A model generated the notes under the pieces. The model was not told the DNA's origin. It did not search any database and saw only the letters and a list, made by a program, of their open reading frames with translations. From NCBI GenBank assembly GCA_958296015.1, contig CATQIH010000021.1, positions 1 through 64,000 of the forward strand: 64,000 nucleotides of DNA. Direction: 5' to 3'. A program made the translations under genes and the position numbers. Positions within the stretch are counted from its first letter, which is position 1. Each line of letters opens with the position of its first letter. Below, piece by piece: positions 26,714-34,502 of the stretch. This DNA comes from Cyclobacteriaceae bacterium (GTDB taxonomy: Bacteria; Bacteroidota; Bacteroidia; Cytophagales; Cyclobacteriaceae).

Positions 26714-26759
26714 AAAAAAGGCGATGAAGCCCGTTGAAGGAGTTTTCATCGCCTTTTTT
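26714..26759 (-). terminator. Intrinsic terminator of the repeat-lipoprotein gene
   Basis: Perfect 15-bp inverted repeat AAAAAAGGCGATGAA / TTCATCGCCTTTTTT with a 16-base spacer, beginning 24 bp past the stop of the minus-strand gene at 26783. Either strand ends the stem with a T-run, so it may also work for plus-strand transcripts. Confidence 0.85.
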
Positions 26760-26782
26760 CGTTAGTTTGATGTTTTTCTGGC

Positions 26783-27622
26783 TTACCTGTTTAGGTCACT
26801 ACTTTTATTTCCAGAGGTAGTATCCTGTTTGTTTGTACGGTTGCGCAGCTCTCTGCTCATGGTCGTTGTATCTCTTGGTGCGGGAGTAACAACCGTTTCA
26901 GTTTCGCGCTCCACATTCGTACTATCTTGGGCTTGTGTTTGGTTATTGCTATTTCTTGTGTTGGTGTTAGCTCTAGGCATGTCTTGTTGGATGGCATCAC
27001 GTGCGCTTGTGCTGTCTTGGGCTTGTTCCTGACTGTTGGTAGTAGCCCTAGGCACATTTTGTTTAATAGCACTAGCACTACCTTGGTTGCTCTGATCATC
27101 TGTTGGAGCATTTTCCTTGAGCTTTCTGGCTTCTTCAACGCTCATTGCCTCCACCACAGTATCTTGCTTTACTGTCTCGTCTACTTTTTGGTAGTTTCCT
27201 TTTTGGTAGGCTACGTTCTCTTCTTTGTCCATTGTTTCCACAATGGTATCTACTTTAATCGTTTTCTTAATCACCTTCCTAGTCACTTGGTATGTGGTAG
27301 TGGCACCTACAGTATCTACCTGCTCAATGGTTCTGCGATTAACATCATAGGCTACTTTGGAACTTACCGTATCGATTTGCACTACTTCTGTCTCGATGTA
27401 AGTACTGTCACCTATAGCCTGCGGGTCTATCTGTGCAGATGCTGTTGAGTCGTTCAGGCTTATTTCGTTGGTATTCGTCAGGTTAGGAGTTTGCACAGTT
27501 TCTAATTCTAAAGAATCGGTAGTTACCAACGCATTTTCGTTCGTGTCATTGCGGCTTAACTTATTGCAGCTAACCATAGAAATTACCGACAGACTTGTGA
27601 GAATGGATAATAATGTTTTCAT
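26783..27622 (-). CDS. Thr/Asn/Gln-rich lipoprotein with internal repeats
   Basis: Unrecognised 279-residue protein with a lipobox (SMVSC) after a short signal. The mature part is low in hydrophobic residues and rich in Thr, Asp, Asn and Gln. The middle has repeated VDT-type strands (IDTVSSKVAYDVNRRTIEQ, VDTVGATTTYQVTRKVI). The last third has two diverged copies of a ~27-residue unit: AIKQNVPRATTN...AQDST and AIQQDMPRANTN...AQDST. Probably an extended or disordered envelope lipoprotein. No partner gene is evident. Confidence 0.68.
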   Translation of the reverse strand: MKTLLSILTSLSVISMVSCNKLSRNDTNENALVTTDSLELETVQTPNLTNTNEISLNDSTASAQIDPQAIGDSTYIETEVVQIDTVSSKVAYDVNRRTIEQVDTVGATTTYQVTRKVIKKTIKVDTIVETMDKEENVAYQKGNYQKVDETVKQDTVVEAMSVEEARKLKENAPTDDQSNQGSASAIKQNVPRATTNSQEQAQDSTSARDAIQQDMPRANTNTRNSNNQTQAQDSTNVERETETVVTPAPRDTTTMSRELRNRTNKQDTTSGNKSSDLNR

Positions 27623-27922
27623 AGTATATAAAAATCAAGTTTTTGTTACAAATTGTACTTATGATAAATACAACACCGTGCTAATTAATAATATGATCGT
27701 GTCATACAATTATTGCCGATGAAATGAGTATATCACAGCATACATATAAAGAACAAACGCAACGATCAAATTGTTTTATCAATATGAGAACTCAAAAGGA
27801 TCCAAGCCTATTTCCGCAGTTTTCATCCACTATAGTCATTTACAATCAATGAAAGAGCAGGTGCTGTTGTAGTTTAATAGAGGCAAAAGTCCGTATTGTA
27901 GGGCTATTGTTTGGCTTATAGC
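27623..27922. other. AT-rich intergenic stretch
   Basis: About 300 bases between the start of the repeat lipoprotein (minus) and the 3' end of the broken barrel gene. No gene, repeat or clear promoter pair was recognised. It presumably carries the lipoprotein's promoter. Confidence 0.4.
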
Positions 27923-28341
27923 TTATATCCTACGCCAAAGCGAATAGCAATGGTCGCTATGTTCCAGATAAAAATCGGTCATTACTTCCAGCCGCCAGGC
28001 GTCGGTAATTTTATGGCCGTAGCCTACGCCAAAAGAATAGTCTATATCCTTTCCAATCAGAGGGCGGAACCGGACAAACACAGGGCTCTATAGGATAAAA
28101 GCGGGCACCAGGCACAAAGCTGGAGCCACCACCGGTATAGATTTCCGCACCGGCAGTGAAGGAAAGCTGTGTCAGCAAAAAATAGTTGAACTCTAATCCG
28201 AACTGTGCTTTGTTGACAAACCTAAATGGATCATGATTATCTGTTTTATACACATCGAGGGCTGGCATTAAACAGGTATTGGGCCTTCGCAACAAAAATA
28301 AACAGTAAGAGAAAGGTAAGTGTAGTAAAGAGTTTTTTCAT
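27923..28341 (-). pseudogene. Small outer-membrane beta-barrel gene with two frameshifts
   Basis: Reading across two frame changes gives about 138 residues: signal peptide MKKLFTTLTFLLLFIFVAKA, then barrel-like strands (FGLEFNYFLLTQLSFTAGA, IDYSFGVGYGHKITDAWRL). The shifts, near 28270 (AGCCCTC where AGCCTC is expected) and near 28075, are each repaired by removing one base. The corrected protein is coherent throughout, so the breaks are either recent or sequence errors. The protein family beyond 'small barrel' is not clear. The same insertion-type damage is seen in uvrB next door. Confidence 0.65.
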
Positions 28342-28375
28342 TGTTGAGAAGTTTCCCGAATCTTGAAATTTTTGC

Positions 28376-28531
28376 TTAAACGCTTGTTATTGTCTTCGTA
28401 TTCTTTGTATTTGTATCTGGCAAATTAACTACTAAAAGATTGCTGATTCCGTCTCCCTGAAAAATTGCTTCTTCCTCTCTTAACTTATCAGTATAAAAAT
28501 CTCGGTTATTGATATTAGGAGGTAAGCTCAT
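28376..28531 (-). CDS. Small open reading frame, unknown
   Basis: A 51-codon frame beginning MSLPPNINNRDFYTDKLR and continuing EEEAIFQGDGISNLLVVN, 34 bp downstream of uvrB on the same strand and with a possible AGGAGG-like signal missing. The composition looks protein-like, but no family is recognised; it may be the start of a gene broken further on, as this stretch contains other frame damage. Confidence 0.25.
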   Translation of the reverse strand: MSLPPNINNRDFYTDKLREEEAIFQGDGISNLLVVNLPDTNTKNTKTITSV

Positions 28532-28565
28532 AGAACAAATATATCTGCTTTTTCAAAGAATTCAA

Positions 28566-30631
28566 TTATTGCATATATAATATAAGAAGGAAGCCTATTT
28601 TTTTTGTCTCCAGCAACTTCTTCAATTCTCCTAATTCGTCGCGAAGGCGAGCAGCCTCTATGAAATCCAGTTCTCTGGCGGCTTTTTCCATGTTCTTTTG
28701 TGTCTGTGCGACCACTTTTTCCAAACCGGCTTTGTCCATAGTAGGCTACCACAGGGTCAGCGCAATGCTCTGCTCTCCGGACCAGCATAGGCTTTGATGG
28801 TCTTTCTGGAATCGGCTACTCTGGTCTGCACCATAATAGCATCATGAGATTTGAGAATTGTCTTGGGTGTAATGCCGTGCTCTTTATTGTAGGCTATCTG
28901 CTTATCGCGGCGGCGATTAGTTTCCTCAATGGCTACCTGCATAGAGCCAGTCGTCTTATCGGCATACATGATACACATGCCGTTTTACGTTACGGGCAGC
29001 CCGTCCGATAGTCTGCACCCAGCGAACGCTCGTTGCGTAGGAAGCCCTCTTTATCTGCATCCAAGATGGCAACCAGCGATACTTCCGGCAGGTCTAGTCC
29101 TTCGCGTAGCAGGTTGACACCTACCCAGCACATCAAATTCTCCCAGGGCGCAGCCCGCGCAGAATCTCTACCCTATCCAACGGCTTCACCTCGGAATGAA
29201 TATAACGGCTTTTGGACACCAGCCCTTTCTAAGTATTTCTGCAACTCTTCGGACATGCGCTTGGTCAGAAGTGGTCACCAGCACGCGCTCAGATAGTTTG
29301 ATACGCTCGTCTATCTCGCCCAGCAGGGTCGTCTATCTGGTTAATGCTGGGCCGCACTTCAATCACAGGGTCTAGCAGCCCGGTAGGGCGAATGACCTGT
29401 TCTACCACTACGCCATTAGATTCCCGTAGTTCATAGTCTGCCGGTGTGGCACTCACATAGATGGTCTGCATTTTCATATCTTCGAACTCTGCAAAGGTCA
29501 GCGGGCGGTTGTCTAGGGCAGAGGGCAAACGGAAACCATAATCTACTAGGCTCACCTTGCGAGAGCGGTCGCCTCCCCACATAGCACGTACCTGGGGCAC
29601 AGTGACGTGGCTTTCGTCTATTACCATTAGGTAGTCTTCCGGAAAAATAGTCGAGCAGGCAGAAAGGACGCTGGCCGGGGCGGCGGACTATCAAAATAGC
29701 GGGAGTAGTTTTCTATGCCGGAGCAGTAGCCCCAGTTCGCGGATCATCTCCAGGTCAAACTCCGTACGCTCCTGAATACGCTTGGCTTCCAGATAGCGCT
29801 GGTCCTGTTCGAACAGTTTGATCTGTTCCACCAGGTCATCCTGAATCTGGTAGATCGCTTGCTGCTGGGTATCTTTGGCAGTAACAAACAGGGCAGCAGG
29901 ATAAATGGTGATCAGCCGTTCGTCGGCCAGCTTTTTGCCAGAATGCGGCTCAATGCGGTGGATGGCTTCTATCTCGTCGCCCCAGAAGTAGATGCGGTAG
30001 GCAAAGTCGGCATAGGCAATATAAATATCTACCGTGTCGCCTTTTTACGCGGAAGTTGCCCCGGCTGAACTCTGCCTCGCTACGGCTGTAGAGGATGTCT
30101 ACCAGCCGGTAGAGCAGCTTGCTGCCGCGAAATCACATCGCCTTCCTGTAGTTTGATCACGTTCTTGCCAAACTCTTCCGGATTCCCCAGGCCATAGATA
30201 CATGATACGGAAGCCACCACCAGCACATCCCTTCTGCCGGAAAGCAGTGCTGAGGTAGCACTCAGGCGCAGCTTTTCAATCTCATCGTTGATGGCAAGGT
30301 CTTTCTCGATATACAGATTGGTGGTTGGAATATAGGCTTCCGGTTGGTAATAGTCGTAGTAAGAAACGAAATACTCTACCGCATTGTCCGGAAAAAACTG
30401 TTTTGAACTCACCTTAGAGCTGCGCTGCCAAGGTTTTATTGTGGCTCAATACCAGTGTAGGCCGGTTCACCTGCGACACTACGTTGGCTACGGTGAAGGT
30501 CTTGCCGGAACCCGTCACGCCCCAGCAGCGTCTTGGGCATGTTCTCCTTCGTGCAACCCCTCGACTAGTTGGCGGATGGCTTCTGGCTGGTCTCCGGTAG
30601 GTTGGTACTCTGATGTAAGTTTGAAATCCAT
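28566..30631 (-). pseudogene. uvrB: Excinuclease ABC subunit UvrB, frame broken at about 18 sites
   Basis: Across many frames the full UvrB sequence can be followed: [33 protein letters not shown] (P-loop), [18 protein letters not shown] (beta-hairpin), [19 protein letters not shown] (DEAD-like box), [45 protein letters not shown] and the C-terminal UVR domain (NMEKAARELDFIEAARLRDE). UvrB is the helicase that verifies damage in nucleotide excision repair. Nearly every break is repaired by deleting one base, often in a run of 3-5 identical bases (for example 30041, 29727, 29676, 29641, 29325, 29209, 28983); one TAC-to-TAA stop lies at 30414-30416. The region near 28775 is ambiguous. As written it cannot give a functional protein. 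Confidence 0.88.
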
Positions 30632-30686
30632 GTTGTGTAGCAGATGACGTCTTTTGAGGCGTTTGACAAATATCCAGCCTTTACCC

Positions 30687-30724
30687 TGTTATAGAAAGCA
30701 AAATATGTTATAGAAAGCAAAATA
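30687..30724. repeat. Perfect 19-bp tandem duplication upstream of uvrB
   Basis: TGTTATAGAAAGCAAAATA occurs twice head to tail (30687-30705 and 30706-30724), 56 bp upstream of the uvrB start on its promoter side. It could be a duplicated regulatory site or a slippage product. No LexA-type palindrome was recognised in it. Confidence 0.85.
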
Positions 30725-30836
30725 ACAGCATCTTGTTCCCTGAAAACGTACTATATTTGCTGTTGTAAAACAAGTGTAGATGCATATTTTCTTTCGGCTT
30801 TGTCCATTTGTAGATGATATGCTATAGATAGCGTTA

Positions 30837-31139
30837 TCACTTCCGTTCTCGAAACTTTTTTATTAAATCTTGACGGCCATGTACGATTGTTATTATCTCT
30901 ACCTGGTCTTGCGTTAACCTATAAATAATCCGATACTGTTCTATGAGTAACTCTCTGATCAAATCATGGTCAATTTCCGGGACTTTCCTTCCAAGACGTG
31001 TGTGGTTTTCCAGTACAACTACTGCTTGGTATAGCCGCTCTACCAATGAAGTTGCATACAAAGGTGAGGTACGTTTGTAAAAAGTACCGATTGCATTCAA
31101 GTCATCGAGTGCTTCCACTGTCCAGACTACTTCAGCCAT
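30837..31139 (-). CDS. ParE/RelE-type toxin
   Basis: A 100-residue protein of the RelE/ParE toxin superfamily: VVWTVEALDDLNAIGTFYKR, then GRKVPEIDHDLIRELLIEQY, then RIIYRLTQDQVEIITIVHGR, the usual strand order with the R-x-L/Y-R core. Absence of the catalytic RelE pattern and the gyrase-type N-terminal helices favour ParE-like, but the target cannot be settled. Its start overlaps the antitoxin stop by 13 bases. Confidence 0.85.
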   Translation of the reverse strand: MAEVVWTVEALDDLNAIGTFYKRTSPLYATSLVERLYQAVVVLENHTRLGRKVPEIDHDLIRELLIEQYRIIYRLTQDQVEIITIVHGRQDLIKKFRERK

Positions 31140-31321
31140 CGGCCTAGCTGTTGCTTTGCTTCTTTGTGAGATACTACACGGCCTTCTTCGGCATCTTTTA
31201 GACCCCTTTGAATTTTTTCTAATACATAGAGTTCATAAATAATATCTTCAAAGGACACGTCATCTTCAAGGCGTTCAACAAGGTCAATCACAGCTTGCTT
31301 GGCAGAAGGTAAATCAGACAT
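31127..31321 (-). CDS. Antitoxin of the ParE/RelE-type pair
   Basis: A 64-residue acidic protein (LPSAKQAVIDLVERLEDDVS, then EDIIYELYVLEKIQRGLKDA) with the ending VVSHKEAKQQLGRWLK, in which VSHKEAK is a common antitoxin C-terminal motif that folds on the toxin. It is upstream of and overlapping the toxin gene, as expected for a type II module. There is no obvious DNA-binding domain of its own. Confidence 0.82.
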   Translation of the reverse strand: MSDLPSAKQAVIDLVERLEDDVSFEDIIYELYVLEKIQRGLKDAEEGRVVSHKEAKQQLGRWLK

Positions 31322-31440
31322 AGATCATCAATTTTTGTGAAAACACAATAGTGTATAAAAACAACGCTTATTGGATGGTAAATGATAAATGCAACTCAAA
31401 AGTTAGCTCTTTTCATGCAAAAACCAAAGTATTCGCCAGG

Positions 31441-32001
31441 TCATTTTTTATGGATTGGAATAGCACTCCATCTGCTGGATGCGTTCATAGTTATACTATA
31501 TTCATACGCTTCACGTCCCATAATTAAGAGTGTCTTTTTTCTGTTTTTTACAGTTGGCGAGTTACCTGATTCGCCTCTCCAAAAAATCCATGCGTCGAAA
31601 TAAGGTTTATCCCTTTCCTCTAAGTCATGCCGAAGTCTGACTAAATCATTTATATCTGGAACGCTACCCTTTTTTGCAATTCTTGGAATAAGTTGGTCGA
31701 TTTGTGAAAGGAAATTTTTTGGAATAAGCTTCTCTCCAGATTTACCATCTATTTTTAGAATGCTTAACAAATCGCTATACATATCTCCAAAGTAGTCTTT
31801 TACCCAATATCCGAGAGAAACGTCAAACTTAAAGAACTTTGGATTTTTGCCCCTTGACGTAAGAGATAGAACAAAAGGGTTTTCCCTAGTAGAAAAAAGA
31901 CATTCAAAACTTGCTATTCCAGTAACTAATTGAAACTTCTGCATATCAACCTCTTGGGATACCATACTTTGGTGTAGCTGCTCTAGTGAGTTAAGCTTCA
32001 T
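31441..32001 (-). CDS. Uncharacterised protein, second gene of a two-gene module
   Basis: A 186-residue soluble protein, beginning MKLNSLEQLHQSMVSQEVDM and containing CLFSTRENPFVLSLTSRGKN and a Trp-rich middle-to-end (FDAWIFWRGESG). I do not recognise it with confidence; a loose resemblance to DUF6037 is from memory only. It overlaps the preceding small gene in ATGA, so the two are translated together. The neighbouring context (toxin-antitoxin, HNH nuclease pair) suggests a defence- or stress-type module, which is inference. Confidence 0.65.
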   Translation of the reverse strand: MKLNSLEQLHQSMVSQEVDMQKFQLVTGIASFECLFSTRENPFVLSLTSRGKNPKFFKFDVSLGYWVKDYFGDMYSDLLSILKIDGKSGEKLIPKNFLSQIDQLIPRIAKKGSVPDINDLVRLRHDLEERDKPYFDAWIFWRGESGNSPTVKNRKKTLLIMGREAYEYSITMNASSRWSAIPIHKK

Positions 32002-32339
32002 ATCAATTTCTCTGCCACTTGAATCTTCAGCATGATAAGGATATGTTCAATTTTTTCTAGTTCATCCAATTCAAGTTGTTCGGCTTCTCCTGACAATCCT
32101 GCTTTGTGCAACGCCAATAGCTGCTTTAGTCTTATTTGTGCATGTTCGGACACATGATATGCAAGCACCCCTTGAGGGGTGGGATTAGCAGACAGAAATG
32201 CAATAACTTCATTGGCTGCCTTGGTAGCTAACGTTTTGAAACCTACGAAGCTTAGTTCTAATATGGTGGGTAACCAAGAACGAATAGGTTGTAACCGTTT
32301 GGCGAATTCTTCTGAAACTTTCATTGTCATTTGTACCAT
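31998..32339 (-). CDS. Small helical protein, first gene of a two-gene module
   Basis: About 113 residues from the ATG giving MVQMTMKVSEEF; an earlier in-frame start would add 23 hydrophobic residues of doubtful value. The second half, VIAFLSANPTPQGVLAYHVS followed by EHAQIRLKQLLAL, resembles the 81-residue protein at 33667-33912 (VIDFIAAGTTPQNVVAFRPS, EAAQARVTDLLAR). Both end in a helix rich in Leu/Glu and both overlap a downstream partner gene. An adaptor or antitoxin-like role is inferred only from this arrangement. Confidence 0.65.
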   Translation of the reverse strand: MVQMTMKVSEEFAKRLQPIRSWLPTILELSFVGFKTLATKAANEVIAFLSANPTPQGVLAYHVSEHAQIRLKQLLALHKAGLSGEAEQLELDELEKIEHILIMLKIQVAEKLI

Positions 32340-32463
32340 CTTTTTTTTATCAGAACCTGCAATCAGACTATGCTTAAAAATAAGGACAAAAATACCGTTT
32401 GCAAACAATAGTGCGATGAAATCTACAGCATCCTTTTGTTTACAAAGTGAAAGCGGTTAGTTA

Positions 32464-33208
32464 CTACTGATTCCAAATCTCCCAGCTTTTCTCTGCCTGA
32501 AGGCGTAGCATATCCAGGCCATTTTTGGTGTGCGCGCCTTGTGTCGCAGCGCGTTGCATGAATTGTGTGTTTTCCGGATTGTATACCAGGTCGTAGCAAT
32601 AGTGCTGCGGGCTAAGCTGGTCGTAGGCCAGATCGGGATAGGTGTCTGTGTTGGGCGACATGCCGAGTGGGGTGGTGTTGATGATGAGCGAATAATTGGA
32701 CAGATCATCCGTATTTTTGAGCGTATCATAGTCAACAGCCTTGTTGCCCGCAGTGCGCGACACGACCAGGTATGCTATATGCAGGTTTTCCAGTACGCGA
32801 AGCACCGCTTGGGAAGCACCGCCGGAGCCAAGCACCAGGGCTTTGGTGTGTGGTGTGACGGGCATCCAGCTTTCGAGTGAGGTTTTGAAGCCGTAATAAT
32901 CGCTAGTTGTAGCCTATGCGCCTGCCATTAGGTGTGAATTTGATGGTGTTGACGGCACCAATGTTTTGCGCATTTTCTTCTATCTCATCCAGAAATGGCT
33001 GCACCTGCTGCTTGTAGGGGATGGTGACGTTGAGCCCTTTGAGTTGGAGATATTTTTCAAACAAGGCAGGCAGTTCGGCAATATTTTCCAGTTCAAAAAG
33101 CTCGTAACGTGCATTTGCAATGTGCTCTCGTTCGAACTTTTGGGTAAAATACTGTTTGGAGAAAGAGTGGCTCAGCGGATAGCCAATCAGACCGTAGAGA
33201 TGTTGCAT
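32464..33208 (-). pseudogene. aroE: Shikimate dehydrogenase AroE with one frameshift
   Basis: AroE reduces 3-dehydroshikimate to shikimate with NADPH. The N-terminal part (LYGLIGYPLSHSFSKQYF, LKGLNVTIPYKQQVQPFL with the catalytic Lys) stops at a TAG at 32903-32905. The remainder (LVLGSGGASQAVLRVLEN, IINTTPLGMSPNTDTYPD) continues in another frame. Deleting one T in AACTAGC restores GYNSDYYGFKTSLESW, so this is a single one-base insertion. Since aroE is normally needed for aromatic amino acids, an assembly or read error is as likely as a real lesion. Start taken at ATG 33208. Confidence 0.85.
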
Positions 33209-33230
33209 AGGCAAAGATATACTTTTTTGC

Positions 33231-33674
33231 CTAATGTTCTTTGATCAGCGAGATTGCCCCTTCACTTAGGTAACGCTTGCGTCTGCTTAGAATTTCACGC
33301 TCTAATATCTGGTCGTTGTGGTTCATCTGCAAAATGCGGACGGTCGCTTCGCCAATGTCTGTCAAAGGTTCAATGACAACTCCATCGAGACGAAAATGAC
33401 CGGCCCAACTGTTTGTGCGCGGATTGTACAGCCCGATCAACCCACCGGTTTCAGACGATAAAGTGGCAATATCGCTACCTTTGTAACGATTGCAGAAAAT
33501 GCACGCAAGAGCCAAATTTTCCAACGCTAATGTGCCACCATGTTTGCGGCTGATGATATGTTCAATTTGAAATCTAAAATATGCGTCTTCCTCAGCTACC
33601 AAATAATACTCACAAACAAAGTTGGCGTGGCTGGCAACAATCTGCCTCGTTTCGGAATCGATGCGGTTACTCAT
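33231..33674 (-). CDS. HNH endonuclease-like protein missing one zinc Cys
   Basis: A 147-residue protein with the HNH core IEHIISRKHGGTLALENLAL followed by ACIFCNRYKGSD: His39, Asn53, Cys58 and Cys61 are present. The family normally has CEYC near the N-terminus; here it reads CEYY (Cys21, Tyr24), a change explainable by one base. It overlaps the preceding small gene by 8 bases. Role in nicking or cutting DNA is known for the family; activity of this copy is uncertain. Commonly seen pair in cyanobacteria and Bacteroidota, as far as I recall. Confidence 0.8.
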   Translation of the reverse strand: MSNRIDSETRQIVASHANFVCEYYLVAEEDAYFRFQIEHIISRKHGGTLALENLALACIFCNRYKGSDIATLSSETGGLIGLYNPRTNSWAGHFRLDGVVIEPLTDIGEATVRILQMNHNDQILEREILSRRKRYLSEGAISLIKEH

Positions 33675-33912
33675 TCGGCAGAAAGTCGTGAGCGCGGGCT
33701 TTCGCCAGTCGCATCAGATGTTCAAGTTGCAAGTAATGGTCAAGTTCAGATTTTTCTTCCGGCGATAACTCGTTGTCTTTTGCACGTGCCAACAAATCAG
33801 TTACACGCGCTTGCGCTGCTTCTGACGGACGAAAAGCGACTACGTTTTGAGGCGTCGTCCCAGCTGCGATAAAATCAATAACTTCTTCGTATGCTTTAAT
33901 AGTACTCATCAT
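33667..33912 (-). CDS. Small helical protein paired with the HNH gene
   Basis: 81 residues: VIDFIAAGTTPQNVVAFRPS, then EAAQARVTDLLARAKDNELS, ending LDHYLQLEHLMRLAKARAHD. It is similar to the C-terminal two thirds of the protein at 31998-32339. It precedes and overlaps the HNH gene. I know the pairing of such a small protein with an HNH nuclease from other genomes but not its function; antitoxin or specificity partner are possibilities. Confidence 0.75.
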   Translation of the reverse strand: MMSTIKAYEEVIDFIAAGTTPQNVVAFRPSEAAQARVTDLLARAKDNELSPEEKSELDHYLQLEHLMRLAKARAHDFLPNE

Positions 33913-34009
33913 GAGAATAGATTTATATTTAATACTTCCACGCTTTTTTCTGCAATCCGCATAATTTATTTGCGCTCTTGAGCTTTAAAATCATTAGGGT
34001 ATTTGTTTT

Positions 34010-34462
34010 TTACCTTTGATACATGTAGAATGAGAATATAATCATCTCTACATAAAGGCAAAGAAAAATACATCCTGCCTGAAAAGACCAAGAACGCTTC
34101 TTGATCCAGGTTACATGATTTTTAGTTCTATCATGTTGGGCATGAGATCCTACCCAAGCAGCACATAAAACAACACCTATGAGAAAGATCTCGCTGTAGT
34201 CTTTGATTGACTGAGTCCAACCGGGAGGCACTATAGGCAATTCACAAATCCGGCTGAAGAATCCTTGCCAAAATGTTACTATCAAAGCAAAACCGGCTAA
34301 GTTGAGAATACCACGCCAAGTTGGATCATCTTTTATTTTGCGTTTTTCATTTATCTTAAAACCTTCCTGGTTAAGCAGTTCGTCTATTTGTTCCAGCAGA
34401 CTTTCACTATCAATTCTGATTATTCGCTCTATAATCAAGAGTTTTCTGTCTTGTATATCCAT
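34010..34462 (-). CDS. Uncharacterised small membrane protein
   Basis: About 150 residues: a charged helical N-terminus (MDIQDRKLLIIERIIRIDSE) and three hydrophobic spans at roughly 50-69, 89-105 and 127-145, consistent with an inner-membrane protein. A GTG three codons upstream is an alternative start. No family is recognised. Isolated between the HNH module and the HisA-like gene. Confidence 0.6.
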   Translation of the reverse strand: MDIQDRKLLIIERIIRIDSESLLEQIDELLNQEGFKINEKRKIKDDPTWRGILNLAGFALIVTFWQGFFSRICELPIVPPGWTQSIKDYSEIFLIGVVLCAAWVGSHAQHDRTKNHVTWIKKRSWSFQAGCIFLCLYVEMIIFSFYMYQR

Positions 34463-34502
34463 GTCATTCACAGTTGTTTTTTAAAGATACACTTTAGAAT
34501 TT

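Noticed and set aside
28566-30631. Programmed frameshifting as an explanation for uvrB
   Set aside because: About eighteen shifts at unrelated sequences plus a stop codon, with no shared slip signal, make recoding far less likely than error or decay.
28528-30647. A set of separate small genes on both strands in the uvrB interval
   Set aside because: All minus-strand pieces join into one UvrB sequence when single bases are removed; the plus-strand pieces are shadows.
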